Shown: one piece after another, positions 27,801 to 37,361 of the stretch | Layout: each line of letters opens with the position of its first letter | How positions within the stretch are numbered: the first letter of the stretch is position 1 | Source of the DNA: Roseobacter fucihabitans | Lineage (GTDB): Bacteria; Pseudomonadota; Alphaproteobacteria; Rhodobacterales; Rhodobacteraceae | Direction: 5' to 3' | Length of the DNA: 64,000 nt | Assembly: GCF_014337925.2 (NCBI RefSeq) | Contig: NZ_CP143423.1 | Location: 92,501-156,500 of the forward strand | Made by a program: the position numbers and the translations under genes | The notes under the pieces: model-generated | The model's database searches: none | What the model saw: only the letters and a program-made list of their open reading frames with translations | Told to the model about the DNA's origin: nothing

Positions 27801-28604
27801 ATGAGTACAGATGATCTTAAATTGTCGTTTTCTCAGGCACAGCTCAAAACCTTTGCGGAACAGGGGCTCAAGCTCTACGGACTCGCGGGCACATCCAGAT
27901 TGGCAAAAGGCTCTTTCGTGGAGGGGCCAACCAGCTTGCTGTCGACGGTTACCCCCGGCGCGTTTCTTGAAGTTGGTGCGTTTTGCAATCTCAGCGGTGG
28001 CGCGCTCAACAATATCCGCGTGGGGCGGTATTGCAGCATGGCGCATGGTGTCGTGACCGGCAGCCACGAGCACCCGACTGACTGGCTAACGACCTCGCGC
28101 GTGTCCTATTATCCTGAGGTGAATGGGTGGGATAAATTGATGCTCGGGGATCGTGCGCGGGAGATTCACGCAAAGAAAAAACCTTTCGCGGCCAGTTGTC
28201 CGATCACTACTTTGGGCCATGACGTGTGGATTGGGCAGGGGGCTTTCATAAAATCAGGAATCACCATCGGGCATGGTGCTATTATCGGTGCGCGTGCCAC
28301 CGTCCTCAAGGACGTGCCACCCTACGCGATTGTGGTCGGTACACCCGGCCGAGTTGTCCGGCTTCGGTTCCAGGACGCCGTCGTAGAAAGATTGTTGGCT
28401 GTGAAATGGTGGGACTACAATATATACGATCTGTTTGACGCGCCGATGGATGAAATCGAACAATGTCTTGATGCTCTGGAAGACCTGATCGATCGTCAAA
28501 AGGTCAGGAAGTTTTCTGGCATCAAGCTTGACCGCCAAACCCTTGCGGCACCTGACAAGATCATTTCGGCTCTGGCACCTCTACCGCTTGCAGAGGCCAG
28601 TTAA
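27801..28604 (+). CDS. Hexapeptide-repeat (LbH) acetyltransferase, CatB-like
   Basis: 267 residues. Left-handed beta-helix hexapeptide repeats run from about residue 50 to 190 (FLEVGAFCNLSGGALNNIRVGRYCSMAHGVV is one part, DVWIGQGAFIKSGITIGHGA another). The loop HEHP-containing segment (GSHEHPTDW) matches the active-site His region of CatB/VatD-type O-acetyltransferases, and a C-terminal WWDYNI motif follows. It likely O-acetylates a sugar. I use the ATG after AAGGAC rather than an in-frame ATG 21 nt upstream. Its end overlaps the convergent gene by 44 nt. Confidence 0.82.
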   Translation: MSTDDLKLSFSQAQLKTFAEQGLKLYGLAGTSRLAKGSFVEGPTSLLSTVTPGAFLEVGAFCNLSGGALNNIRVGRYCSMAHGVVTGSHEHPTDWLTTSRVSYYPEVNGWDKLMLGDRAREIHAKKKPFAASCPITTLGHDVWIGQGAFIKSGITIGHGAIIGARATVLKDVPPYAIVVGTPGRVVRLRFQDAVVERLLAVKWWDYNIYDLFDAPMDEIEQCLDALEDLIDRQKVRKFSGIKLDRQTLAAPDKIISALAPLPLAEAS

Positions 28605-29733
28605 TCCGATGCCCGATCAGGTCTCTTTGGGTCTGCGCCTTGCAGTCCCCGTTCAGGGCAATGCGCACATAGATCAGCCAGAGTTCTTCCCCGACGGTAT
28701 CAAACATGCGCGACGTGCTCTGAGGGTTGAGCAGGCTGGGATAGGCGACGGCATAGGGCAGGTCACAATCACGCCGCCAAAGCAGCGGTGCGGCGATCAG
28801 AAGTTTCGGGGCCTCCCATCGCAACAGGTCGGTGGATTGCATGGTCCAAATACCAGACACCATCCGCCCATCCGAATGCCGCGCCGTCATCGGTGTAACG
28901 GCCAGAAAACGTTTGCCTTGCTTGATAACCGACGAGATAACCGACTTCAGGCCGGGCAATGGCATGCAAACATGACGTTCGGGATCGGCTATCGGTTCGC
29001 GGTAAGGATCAGCGAAACGGCCAGTAAAATCCTGTCCGTTCCAAAAACGCCAGCTGTGCGGGTTTCCCTCAATCGCCCGTCGCATCAGACAGACGCCGCG
29101 TTTCTGAGCCTTGTAGGTTTCGGCAAAGAAATAGGCATAGAGCCAGCCATCATGCACAAACATATTGCTGGGATTGAAATACCCGCTGCGGCGCGATTGC
29201 GCGGGATCATATCGATAGGGCAAGGTTGCGACCGGTGCTTGAGCCACTTCGAAGCTGCGCCCACCATCCACGCTCTGGGCGGCAAGGATCGCATTGCGCC
29301 AACAGGGCATATAGCGCGCGGCAGCACAGCGACCCTTGTGGCGATGACCATGGTATTCCGCGTGAACCAAGGCGGCGACGCGCGATCCGTCATCGGTAAA
29401 AACCGAGGCAATCCAGCGCCGATCATCGCGCAGGGCGGGATCGGGATTGCGCGCGCTGGTCAGACGTGGCGCACAGTCCCTGGGCATGGAGAGCGACAAT
29501 GTCTCGCCAACACTGGCGCGCGAAGTTTCGGCCCCCGCGAGAAGATGTACAAGACCCCGATCGTCTCGCCATGCACGCGCCGGCGTATCAACGATGTCCC
29601 AGCGTTCGCATCGCTGGCTTTGCCAGTCAAACAGCGGCCCCAGCGGGTCAGGGTCCAACGTCTGTGCCGTGCTAAGGCTGGCGAGACAAAAGCAGGTCAG
29701 CCAACAAAACAATGGCGTTATATAGGGTGTCAT
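28561..29733 (-). CDS. Secreted protein of unknown function, possibly a beta-propeller
   Basis: About 390 residues with a signal peptide (LFCWLTCFCLASLSTAQ). Aromatic-rich blades such as WIASVFTDDGSRVAALVHAEY, SVDGGRSFEVA, YFNPSNMFVHDGWLYAYFF and WTMQSTDLLRWEAPKLL resemble five-bladed propellers of glycoside-hydrolase clan F/J-type proteins. Several Cys pairs fit an exported protein. I cannot assign a catalytic triad. It is encoded opposite to the surrounding glycan genes; a large antisense frame exists on the other strand but lacks protein-like composition. I chose MTPYITPLF as start, at the head of the signal peptide. Confidence 0.72.
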   Translation of the reverse strand: MTPYITPLFCWLTCFCLASLSTAQTLDPDPLGPLFDWQSQRCERWDIVDTPARAWRDDRGLVHLLAGAETSRASVGETLSLSMPRDCAPRLTSARNPDPALRDDRRWIASVFTDDGSRVAALVHAEYHGHRHKGRCAAARYMPCWRNAILAAQSVDGGRSFEVAQAPVATLPYRYDPAQSRRSGYFNPSNMFVHDGWLYAYFFAETYKAQKRGVCLMRRAIEGNPHSWRFWNGQDFTGRFADPYREPIADPERHVCMPLPGLKSVISSVIKQGKRFLAVTPMTARHSDGRMVSGIWTMQSTDLLRWEAPKLLIAAPLLWRRDCDLPYAVAYPSLLNPQSTSRMFDTVGEELWLIYVRIALNGDCKAQTQRDLIGHRINWPLQAVEVPEPK

Positions 29734-29813
29734 GATCGGCTCTCCCGCTTTCTGTTTGGCACTGAAACCGAGGGGCACCCGGCCCATGCCAGAATCAGGG
29801 GTAGCCGAAGGAT

Positions 29814-30473
29814 ATGAACAAAATGATAGAGGTTGCCGCCCCGCCCGGTTCTGACAGTGAAGAGCGCGTCAATGGCATCGTTGACCGTCCGGCAGCCGGC
29901 CGTATCGCGGGGTGGGCAATCGACCGCGCAGATCCCGCCGCCCATGTTGTCGTTGACATCTATTTCGAGGAGGCGTTGATCGGTCAGGTTCCGGCAACGG
30001 ACTATCGTAAAGATCTGCAACGCAATGGCATCGGCACGGGGAGATATGGTTTCAAATTTGATCTGCCTGATGGTATTAATCCTGAAATGTCATTTGCGAT
30101 CAAGGCAGTAGCACGTACGAAAGACAATACCTTTGCGAGCTTGCGAGGCACCGGGCGCATGGTGCCATCAGAGGATCCCAAGGTCAGAATGAGCCAACGG
30201 GCCTATCTTCATACTTGCACCTTGCGGCAGGAGTTTTTGCAGTTATCACGCAAACTGGACGCCGTGGTTCAGGACGCGAAATCGACAAAAGGAGACTCGG
30301 ATATTCTGGAGCGGATCGAGCTGGTTCAGGCGCGTTTGGAGAGCTTTGTGAATCAACAGCCGACCCATCCGTTGCAGCCTCACAATAGCGGGTTGAAATG
30401 GGCGGTTGCCTTTGCGCTTTTGTTAGGAATTTCATCTTTTAGCTTTGGCATCCTGTCATTTTGGTTGGGATAG
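29814..30473 (+). CDS. Tail-anchored protein with a glycan-associated N-terminal domain
   Basis: 219 residues. Residues 20-115 (VNGIVDRPAAGRIAGWAIDR, VVVDIYFEEALIGQVPATDY, GRYGFKFDLPDG) match a small beta-sandwich found next to glycosyltransferases in many proteins. Residues 130-180 are a predicted coiled coil, and residues 196-218 a single C-terminal TM segment, so the domain faces the cytoplasm. It could act as a membrane anchor for the glycan enzymes (inference). It ends 1 nt before the next gene's GTG. Confidence 0.65.
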   Translation: MNKMIEVAAPPGSDSEERVNGIVDRPAAGRIAGWAIDRADPAAHVVVDIYFEEALIGQVPATDYRKDLQRNGIGTGRYGFKFDLPDGINPEMSFAIKAVARTKDNTFASLRGTGRMVPSEDPKVRMSQRAYLHTCTLRQEFLQLSRKLDAVVQDAKSTKGDSDILERIELVQARLESFVNQQPTHPLQPHNSGLKWAVAFALLLGISSFSFGILSFWLG

Positions 30474-30474
30474 C

Positions 30475-31746
30475 GTGACGTCTCCAAAGCCGTCCATTCT
30501 GTTTGTGCATGACAGTTACCCCGGACAGTTCGGTGCCTTGGCCCAGTATTTGCACGATCAGGGATGGCGTGTTGCCTTTGCAACGCTCGATGACAATCTC
30601 CCCAAAAATGCCCCCTACCAAATGTTCGGGTATACGCCGCATCGCGCGCCATCCGCACAGACACACCCCTATGCGCAATCCTATGACAGGGCCGTCCTGC
30701 AGGGACAGGCCTGCGCGCGTCGGTGTGCTGAGGCCAGAAATGCCGGCGATTTGAGTGCAGATATCATCATTTCGCATGTAGGTCCGGGTGCCGGGTTATT
30801 CCTGCGGGAAGTGTTTCCAACTGCTTTGATCGTGGCCTATTGCGAATGGTGGTATCAATCACCCGGCATCGATACCCTTTATCTTATGGCTCTTGATGGA
30901 CACACCGCCAACGTCTCTCTCGATGATCTGATCCTTGCGCGCAGCAGGAATGCGTCGATTTCTGCAGAGCTACTGTCTGCCGATCTTGGCCTGTGCCCCA
31001 CGCATTTTCAGGCGGATCAGTTTCCAATCGAATTGCGACAGAAAATCAGCGTTTTACATGATGGCGTCGATACGGATTATTATGCGCCACTGGCGCAGAA
31101 GGATAGGCTGGGACAGGCAGAGCATCCGGCTTTGGCACAGATTCCAAAGAATGCGCAGCTTGTGACCTATGCCACAAGAGGCATGGAACCTCACCGCGGT
31201 TTCCCGCAGGTTTTCAAGGCGTTCTGGGAGATATCGAAAGAGTGGGATAACGTTTATTTCGTACTCGCGGGAGAGAACACCGTCTTTTATGGCTCAGATC
31301 AGGATCGACGTGTTGACTGGTTGGAACGCTGCAAAGCGGCATACCCGATCGCGCCTGATCGGCTGATTTTCACAGGGACTTTGAACAAATATGATTACAG
31401 GTGGCTGCTGCGCCGTTCCTGCGTTCATGTCTATTGTACGGTTCCGTTTGTGCTCTCTTGGTCGCTGCTTGAAGCGATGTCGGTTGGTACGCGTCTTGTA
31501 GTTTCTGATGTTGAGCCAATCCGTGAGGTCATGCCGGATGATGGCGCAATATTTGCAGATTTGTTGATAAAAGACGGGTTGAAAAATGCTCTGTCTTTGG
31601 CGCTCTCAGATCAAGAAGCTACGACGCAAGCAGCAAAGGCCACACGCGCCAGGGTCGCGACACACTATCGGTTGGCTGACTTTCTGGACAAACGCCGATG
31701 CTGGCTGCTGCACGCGCTTGATGCAAAGAAAAATTCAGGTACCTGA
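30475..31746 (+). CDS. Glycosyltransferase family 4
   Basis: 423 residues, GT-B type. N-terminal ILFVHDSYPGQFGALAQYL, mid ADQFPIELRQKISVLHDGVD (start of donor domain), GMEPHRGFPQVFKAFWEI and WSLLEAMSVGTRLVVSDVEP with the family Glu residues. It starts with GTG two nucleotides after the stop of the tail-anchored gene; the ATG at 30445 lies within that gene. Probably translated together with it. Confidence 0.85.
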   Translation: MTSPKPSILFVHDSYPGQFGALAQYLHDQGWRVAFATLDDNLPKNAPYQMFGYTPHRAPSAQTHPYAQSYDRAVLQGQACARRCAEARNAGDLSADIIISHVGPGAGLFLREVFPTALIVAYCEWWYQSPGIDTLYLMALDGHTANVSLDDLILARSRNASISAELLSADLGLCPTHFQADQFPIELRQKISVLHDGVDTDYYAPLAQKDRLGQAEHPALAQIPKNAQLVTYATRGMEPHRGFPQVFKAFWEISKEWDNVYFVLAGENTVFYGSDQDRRVDWLERCKAAYPIAPDRLIFTGTLNKYDYRWLLRRSCVHVYCTVPFVLSWSLLEAMSVGTRLVVSDVEPIREVMPDDGAIFADLLIKDGLKNALSLALSDQEATTQAAKATRARVATHYRLADFLDKRRCWLLHALDAKKNSGT

Positions 31747-31854
31747 CCGGGGATACCAAAGCTGCCCGCTTTCAGTTCTCTGACTTTGTTGTTTAAATTG
31801 TGCTCAGACGAATGAAACGGGTGAAAGCGCGATGTCGGCAAGTGTTTGGCGCAG

Positions 31855-32352
31855 TTAGGGCTGCGCTACGGTGCAACATAGCGAGGCATGTCGGCCGAAG
31901 CGTGGTCGAGGTAATTTTGCACATTTCGCTTGTCGACTTCGCGCCAACCCGGTCTTGCCATATAGGTTGAGAACAGCGTCGTCTGTCAGACTCTCGATCC
32001 AACAATAACCGTCTTCGGTCGCATCCTTGCTGAGATCGAAACAGACGATTTCCGAGCAGCGAGGGTCACCAGCATAACCGATCAGCAGGATGCCTCTATC
32101 CTGCATATGGTGCGGACCAAACGACAGGATCGAAGCCATCTTTAGCACATCTTCGATCAGAACGGCTTCTTCCTGGACTGGGGATTTGGCGTGTTTACGT
32201 CTTGTAACGGTCCGACCGGGGGTGATGTGGCGATCCTTGCGATTGAGCACAAACCCGCATTGCCAATACTGCCACGCCATTCCTGAGAGCCGCCGTTCGA
32301 CCATATAAACAGAGAAAGGGGGGCACCATCCGGCGATTTTCCGCCCAATCAA
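31855..32352 (-). CDS. Hypothetical protein
   Basis: A 165-residue frame I do not recognise. The middle (ILLIGYAGDPRCSEIVCFDL, DATEDGYCWIESL) has protein-like composition; the last 30 residues are Arg/Cys-rich and look like read-through of a former end. It follows the chimeric ORF upstream on the same strand by 48 nt. It may be a genuine small gene or a decayed one. Confidence 0.35.
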   Translation of the reverse strand: MIGRKIAGWCPPFSVYMVERRLSGMAWQYWQCGFVLNRKDRHITPGRTVTRRKHAKSPVQEEAVLIEDVLKMASILSFGPHHMQDRGILLIGYAGDPRCSEIVCFDLSKDATEDGYCWIESLTDDAVLNLYGKTGLARSRQAKCAKLPRPRFGRHASLCCTVAQP

Positions 32353-32400
32353 TTCAGAAGTCGGAGGAAAGCATTCGCTCCACGACCCCTGTGCCAGCTG

Positions 32401-33186
32401 TTAACCGGAACCGACCATTGTAGTGGGCGCGGCGATATCCTTTGGGGTGCCTGCATCACTGTCAGCACTTGAATCAGCCAACAGATCGCCGGGATCAACA
32501 TCTGTCATATTTTCGGTAGAAGCACGAGTTTCCTCGTTGCCCGCATCGGGTGTGGGCGGGTCAGTCGGAACTGAGGTCGAGATTGCGCGATCTGTCACAT
32601 TGCCAAGGCTATTGAGACTGCAGACAAAAAAGTCATTTATTTGTATGGATTTAGCTGTACGATGATCGTAAATATGTTCGCTAATTTCGAAACTGATAAG
32701 GAATGGAAGGCGGATGAGCAACGTGCCAAAGTGCTTGCGGGGTCTTGTCAGTGGTTCGATTTCGGTGGACCTGACGGCTTTGGAAAAATCCGCTTCTGCA
32801 CCATAGATGTCTCGGGCTGCGCCGGTCGTGAGTTGCGCAGGCGTGCCATAAAAGACGATCCGACCGTCCCGTAGGCCACCACGCAGTGGCGTTAGCCGGG
32901 TCCGGTTCACTTCGCTCAGGTGATACATGCCAGTGGAAGTATGCACGCGCTCCAGAAGTCGTATGGCGCGGCGTTTGATACGGCGCAGGTCAGCCTCGTT
33001 GACTAGGTAGTAGGGCTGGACGAGGTCATCCTCGGTGATCAGTCCAGCCTCTAGGTCAGCGTTCTGCGCGTTACAGCGGATCTGTTTGAGGAAACTCTTC
33101 CAGCGTGCCTCGACATCGCGAAACTTGGCCACCTCGTCGATGAAAGTGAGATCATGAGACGGAATCGTCGTAGTTGCGCGGGTCAT
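32401..33186 (-). CDS. Chimeric hypothetical protein containing a PhnC-like segment
   Basis: 261 residues. Residues 1-100 ([38 protein letters not shown]) are unknown. Residues about 104-145 ([29 protein letters not shown]) match the C-terminal end of PhnC phosphonate-transport ATPases, without the Walker motifs. The rest is low-complexity, Thr/Asp/Ser-rich. It therefore cannot be a working ATPase; it looks like a fusion built by recombination. A good ribosome site (AGAAGGGA, 7 nt before ATG) precedes the start. Confidence 0.45.
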   Translation of the reverse strand: MTRATTTIPSHDLTFIDEVAKFRDVEARWKSFLKQIRCNAQNADLEAGLITEDDLVQPYYLVNEADLRRIKRRAIRLLERVHTSTGMYHLSEVNRTRLTPLRGGLRDGRIVFYGTPAQLTTGAARDIYGAEADFSKAVRSTEIEPLTRPRKHFGTLLIRLPFLISFEISEHIYDHRTAKSIQINDFFVCSLNSLGNVTDRAISTSVPTDPPTPDAGNEETRASTENMTDVDPGDLLADSSADSDAGTPKDIAAPTTMVGSG

Positions 33187-33500
33187 GGCGGAGTCCCTTC
33201 TGAGCGCAAAGCTTCGGCCTGCGCATCTGGCCGCACTCGGATGGGCGGGACTAATGAGAGTGAAAGGTTCCGGAGCCTTGAGAGCAAACAGTGATCACGG
33301 AGCGTGGCTTGTCAAATCAGCGGCGGGCGGCATGGATGGGCTTCATTAGTGCAAGGCTCCTCATGCCCCCTTATAATACTGAAAAGAATATAGAACTTAA
33401 TGAATAGCAAAGAATTTACGTCGCCAAAAACCCACGTTTGCGCGCACTATTGATTTCTTTTGCGCGCACATCTGGTTTTTCTGGCAGCAGGCCGATGTAT
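33187..33500. other. Intergenic region beside tRNA-Arg
   Basis: 314 nt with no credible gene. The middle part around 33370-33440 is AT-rich with a TTATAATACT stretch, which could be a promoter for either side. Two GCGCGCA runs (near 33435 and 33461) lie in it. I see no clear attachment-site repeat of the tRNA end. Confidence 0.5.
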
Positions 33501-33577
33501 TGGTGATCCCGGCAGGAATTGAACCTGCGGCCCCCAGATTAGGAATCTGGTGCTCTATCCAGCTGAGCTACGGGACC
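33501..33577 (-). tRNA. tRNA-Arg (anticodon CCT)
   Basis: On the minus strand: acceptor GGTCCCG pairing with CGGGATC, D stem GCTC/GAGC, anticodon stem CCAGA/TCTGG around TTCCTAA, extra loop, and T arm GCAGG-TTCAATT-CCTGC. The anticodon is CCT (Arg, AGG codon). The 3' CCA is encoded (33501-33503). tRNA genes are common integration sites, and the poorly conserved ORFs lie on its 3' side. Confidence 0.95.
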
Positions 33578-33794
33578 ACGCGTTTGATCGATACTCCACA
33601 TCCAATTTCAATGTAAAGGTGGATGTCTTTGTGACGAATGTTGTCAGTGTTTTGCTTTATGAGGCCGGGTACAGCCCAAAATCAGGCGTCAACCAACCCC
33701 ATGTCTGAGGCATGAAATCCACCTCGACCGTATCAATCATTCCTAAATACTGAGCCGGTAAAGTGAAAACAGGTGGTGTTGAGGGAGTTGTTTT

Positions 33795-36194
33795 ATGGCG
33801 CATGATGCTCGCCAGTCCGCTATTGCGCGCTTATCGGGCGGGGTTTCTTCGCTGCTCGGGCTTCAGGACCTTGATGATAGCCACCTGAACGAAGGGGCTG
33901 CCAACCGCTTGCGCCGCGAACAGATACGCGGGTCGATTGAGCAGATGCGTGTATTTCTGGCGGGAAATACTTTTTTTGCGCCAACGCTGTCGATGCAGGC
34001 CTGGAACAGCGGAATCAACGCGGTGGTGATTGGCTGGACCGTGGTCATGCTACTTTTCTCCTGGCGGCTTTTTTTTTCCTGGAAAGTGACATACCAAACG
34101 GATGGTAACCGCAAGGATATGCGCCGTTTCGTGCTGGAGACCTACGCGAATTCTGCAATGTGGGCTTTGGGTATGGTGTGTTTTTATCCGGTCGTGAGCG
34201 GCGATCAAAAGGCTGTTCTGACCTGTATTATGGCGGGTAGCCTCGCCCTTGGCACTGTGGGGTTTTCACGTACACCTGCGGCAGCCTTTCCTTATCTGGG
34301 AATGCTAACGCTGGTGAGCTTTCTGGTCGCTTTTGGGACGGGTATCGCGACGGGGTCAAGAACGGATTTTCTAATCTCTTTCCTTGCTTTAGTGGCGGGT
34401 GCGGGCGTGTTCAACGCTGTTCTGGAACGCGCAAAATCCTCCATGAAGGCCTTTAATGACCACGAACAATTGGTGCAAAAGAGTGAGGTGATCGATCTTT
34501 TGCTTAAGGATTACGAGGAACAGGCGACAGAATGGCTCTGGCAAACAAATAGCGCGCTCTGTATCCAAAGCGCACCGCAGCCGGTTTTGGATATGCTGGG
34601 GGTTCCACAACATGAGGCGACGCGATTTTGTTTGCTTGGCGCAATCGAGGGTCGTCTATGTGGCAATAGCCTTGACGAATTTTTACGGCTCAAAAAGGCG
34701 ATCTCTGATCAAGTCGAATTTCACGACATTCTGGTGTTGATCACGGATGTGCAAGATGGGATGCGCCGCTGGATCATGATGCGGGGTCGTCCGCAATATG
34801 AAAACGGACAATTCTCTGGGTTTCGCGGTATCTTTGCCGATGCAACCATGACGGTGGAGGCCAAGAAACAAGTGGAGTTTCTGGCTTCACATGACGTTCT
34901 GACGGGCATCTATAACCGGAATGCTCTGCAGGATCGGCTGACTGACCTCGATCCTGATCATGAGCATGCGGCAGTTTTTTTGGTTGATCTGGATGGCTTC
35001 AAACAAGTGAACGACAGCTATGGTCATGGCGTGGGGGATCGGCTTTTGCAAGTGGTCGCGCGGCGGTTGTGCGATGGCATTGCGGCAAATGATTTTGTCG
35101 CCCGCCTCGGCGGAGACGAGTTTCTTGTGTTGATGAAAACACCGCAAGAATTGCCAGTAGCAACGTTGACAGCGATAGGTGATCGAATGGTACGCGACCT
35201 GTCGCAGCCCTATCTTGTTGATCATCTTGATTTATCGCTCTCTGCGTCTGTCGGGCTTGCGCGTTTCCCTCAGGATTCCAGAGATGGCGAAGACCTGCTG
35301 GTTCAGGTTGATCTGGCCTTGTATGCAGCCAAGAACGGCGGCCGCAATCAGTGCCGGATGTTTGTTCAGGAGATGCAAAAAGGTCTGCAAAAACGGTTGA
35401 TCATCACGGAACGATTAAAGGCAGCCGTCGCTCGTGAAGAAATCGTGCCCTTCTACCAGCCTCAATACTCGCTCGTGGATGGCGGTCTGGTAGGGTGCGA
35501 GGCCCTTGCGCGCTGGGCTGATGCGGAACTGGGGTTTGTCGGGCCGGACATTTTTATTCCCATCGCAGAGCAGACAGGTCTTGTAACCGTCCTGGGCGAA
35601 CAATTGCTGAAACGGGCTTGTCTGGACGCGCTGACCTGGTCCACGCCGGATCGCGGGCTGGGATGCCCGATGGTTTGCGTCAATATCTCCCCGATACAGT
35701 TTGAGCGAGATGATATCGCGAAAATGGTGCGGCGTGTCTTGGACGATACTGGCTTGCCCGCAGCGCGCCTTGAAATCGAAGTCACGGAAAGCGTGCTGAT
35801 CGCGGATACGCAGAAGGCTGCTGCGACATTGCTTGAACTGAGCGATATGGGAGTCACAATTGCCTTGGACGATTTTGGGACGGGGTATTCGTCGCTGAGC
35901 TACCTGCGCTCCCTGCCGCTTAATCGCCTAAAAATTGACCGCACGTTTGTGCGAGATATGCATGAGCGACCCGCCCAACAAATCGTGAATGCAATTATCC
36001 AACTTGGAGCGAATTTGGGGCTCTGCGTGATCGCCGAAGGCGTGGAGACCGAGGAGCAGCGACAGATGTTGGCCAAGATGGGGTGTCAGGATGGGCAAGG
36101 GTATCTGTTCTCCGCAGCGGTTCCCGCAAGGGATGTCCATCGTCTCATCGAGGCCGCCGTCCCCCAATCTGCAAGGCTGAAAAATGCGCCCTAG
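33795..36194 (+). CDS. Membrane-bound diguanylate cyclase/phosphodiesterase (GGDEF-EAL)
   Basis: 799 residues. About six TM segments lie between residues 60 and 205, followed by a short coiled coil and a PAS-like domain (about 235-355). The GGDEF domain has the intact RLGGDEFLVL motif (about 438). The EAL domain has CEALARWA (about 568), NISPIQF, LEIEVTES, LDDFGTGYSSLSYL, KIDRTFVRD and IAEGVETEEQ. Both active-site motifs look complete, so it may make and break c-di-GMP, with the balance set by the sensor region. It stands alone, with a promoter probably between the tRNA and 33795. Confidence 0.93.
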   Translation: MAHDARQSAIARLSGGVSSLLGLQDLDDSHLNEGAANRLRREQIRGSIEQMRVFLAGNTFFAPTLSMQAWNSGINAVVIGWTVVMLLFSWRLFFSWKVTYQTDGNRKDMRRFVLETYANSAMWALGMVCFYPVVSGDQKAVLTCIMAGSLALGTVGFSRTPAAAFPYLGMLTLVSFLVAFGTGIATGSRTDFLISFLALVAGAGVFNAVLERAKSSMKAFNDHEQLVQKSEVIDLLLKDYEEQATEWLWQTNSALCIQSAPQPVLDMLGVPQHEATRFCLLGAIEGRLCGNSLDEFLRLKKAISDQVEFHDILVLITDVQDGMRRWIMMRGRPQYENGQFSGFRGIFADATMTVEAKKQVEFLASHDVLTGIYNRNALQDRLTDLDPDHEHAAVFLVDLDGFKQVNDSYGHGVGDRLLQVVARRLCDGIAANDFVARLGGDEFLVLMKTPQELPVATLTAIGDRMVRDLSQPYLVDHLDLSLSASVGLARFPQDSRDGEDLLVQVDLALYAAKNGGRNQCRMFVQEMQKGLQKRLIITERLKAAVAREEIVPFYQPQYSLVDGGLVGCEALARWADAELGFVGPDIFIPIAEQTGLVTVLGEQLLKRACLDALTWSTPDRGLGCPMVCVNISPIQFERDDIAKMVRRVLDDTGLPAARLEIEVTESVLIADTQKAAATLLELSDMGVTIALDDFGTGYSSLSYLRSLPLNRLKIDRTFVRDMHERPAQQIVNAIIQLGANLGLCVIAEGVETEEQRQMLAKMGCQDGQGYLFSAAVPARDVHRLIEAAVPQSARLKNAP

Positions 36195-36280
36195 GCCAGG
36201 CCAATGCCTCGACGGGGGAAGCATTGTGATACCGTTGAGCAAGCGGCATATCCCTTTCGGTGCAAATCGAATTCAGATCG

Positions 36281-37231
36281 CTACTTTTTGTTTTTGCCGC
36301 GCTTTATGAAAGTCGAGATACGTGGGGTCGTACCGGTTTCGGCAGGTGAGCGCGTTCGCAAGACGGGCTGCTCGGAACCCGGAGCCTTGCTTTCACGCAA
36401 AACAATGAACAATCCACTGGCGATAATGATTGTGGAGCCGATGATGGTGTATGTGTCAGGCCGTTCGTCAAAGAACATCAAGCCGTAAAACGACGCCCAT
36501 AGGATTTGTGAATATTGCATCGGGGCGACCACGACGGCCTCACCGGTATTATAGGCAGCGATGAGGAAACGCCCGGCGATCCACGCGAAAACGGCGACGA
36601 CCCCAAGCTTGCCCAGATCTGCGAGTGGCAGAGGTTCATAAACCAGCGGCAATAACGCGGCCATGACCACGAAATTGGCCATCATCGGGTAGAGCATTAT
36701 GACAACAGTGCGTTCTTCACGGCCAATCTTGCGCACGATGATGGAGGCAAATGAGCCGCAGATGGCGGATACCAGCGCCGCGAGATGGCCGAGTTCCAGA
36801 TCGGCCTGTCCGGGGCGCAACACGACCAGAACGCCGGTCAGCCCCACGGCAACTGCAAGCCAGCGGCGCATTTTGACCTGTTCCCCTAAAATAGGGATCG
36901 CCAGAATTGTGATCAGCAGGGGGGAGGCAAAGAGGATCGCATAGACCTGCGCCAGGGGGAGTACAGAAAACGCATAAAAAGCACAAAAGCCTGTGATCAC
37001 CGCCGCAACCGTGCGGGCCATCATCCACCAGGGATGTTTCGGGAGCAAAGTGCCGGGCGTTGCATCGCGCAGCAGGTAGAACATTGCGAGAGGGAAGCTG
37101 AACAGGACGCTGAAAAAGACGATCTGCACGGGGGAGTACCCACCGCCGAGCACCTTGATGATCACGTCATGGCTGGCAAATATGCCAAAGGCGACGAGTG
37201 CGTAGAGCGCCCCTTTTGCATTCGGGCTCAT
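36281..37231 (-). CDS. DMT-superfamily (EamA) transporter
   Basis: 316 residues with ten predicted TM segments in two EamA repeats. The first runs from MSPNAKGALYALVAFGIFAS, the second from LAALVSAICGSFASIIVRKI; the motif QYSQILWASFYGLMFFDERP lies in the last third. The tail is charged. Such proteins export small metabolites. Substrate is not predictable. Confidence 0.88.
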   Translation of the reverse strand: MSPNAKGALYALVAFGIFASHDVIIKVLGGGYSPVQIVFFSVLFSFPLAMFYLLRDATPGTLLPKHPWWMMARTVAAVITGFCAFYAFSVLPLAQVYAILFASPLLITILAIPILGEQVKMRRWLAVAVGLTGVLVVLRPGQADLELGHLAALVSAICGSFASIIVRKIGREERTVVIMLYPMMANFVVMAALLPLVYEPLPLADLGKLGVVAVFAWIAGRFLIAAYNTGEAVVVAPMQYSQILWASFYGLMFFDERPDTYTIIGSTIIIASGLFIVLRESKAPGSEQPVLRTRSPAETGTTPRISTFIKRGKNKK

Positions 37232-37361
37232 GGCGTTCTCATGCGTCGCGGCACCGGGATATGAGGTGGTAAAACCCGCTCATCCCGGTTGGTGTATGCA
37301 TGGCAACTTGCCGCCCGCGCACCAGACGCTCCGCCAACCGGGTATGACCCATGTAATATCA

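Noticed and set aside
28528-29817. 429-residue plus-strand ORF
   Set aside because: Antisense to the signal-peptide protein at 28561-29733. Arg/His/Gly-rich, with no family-like segments.
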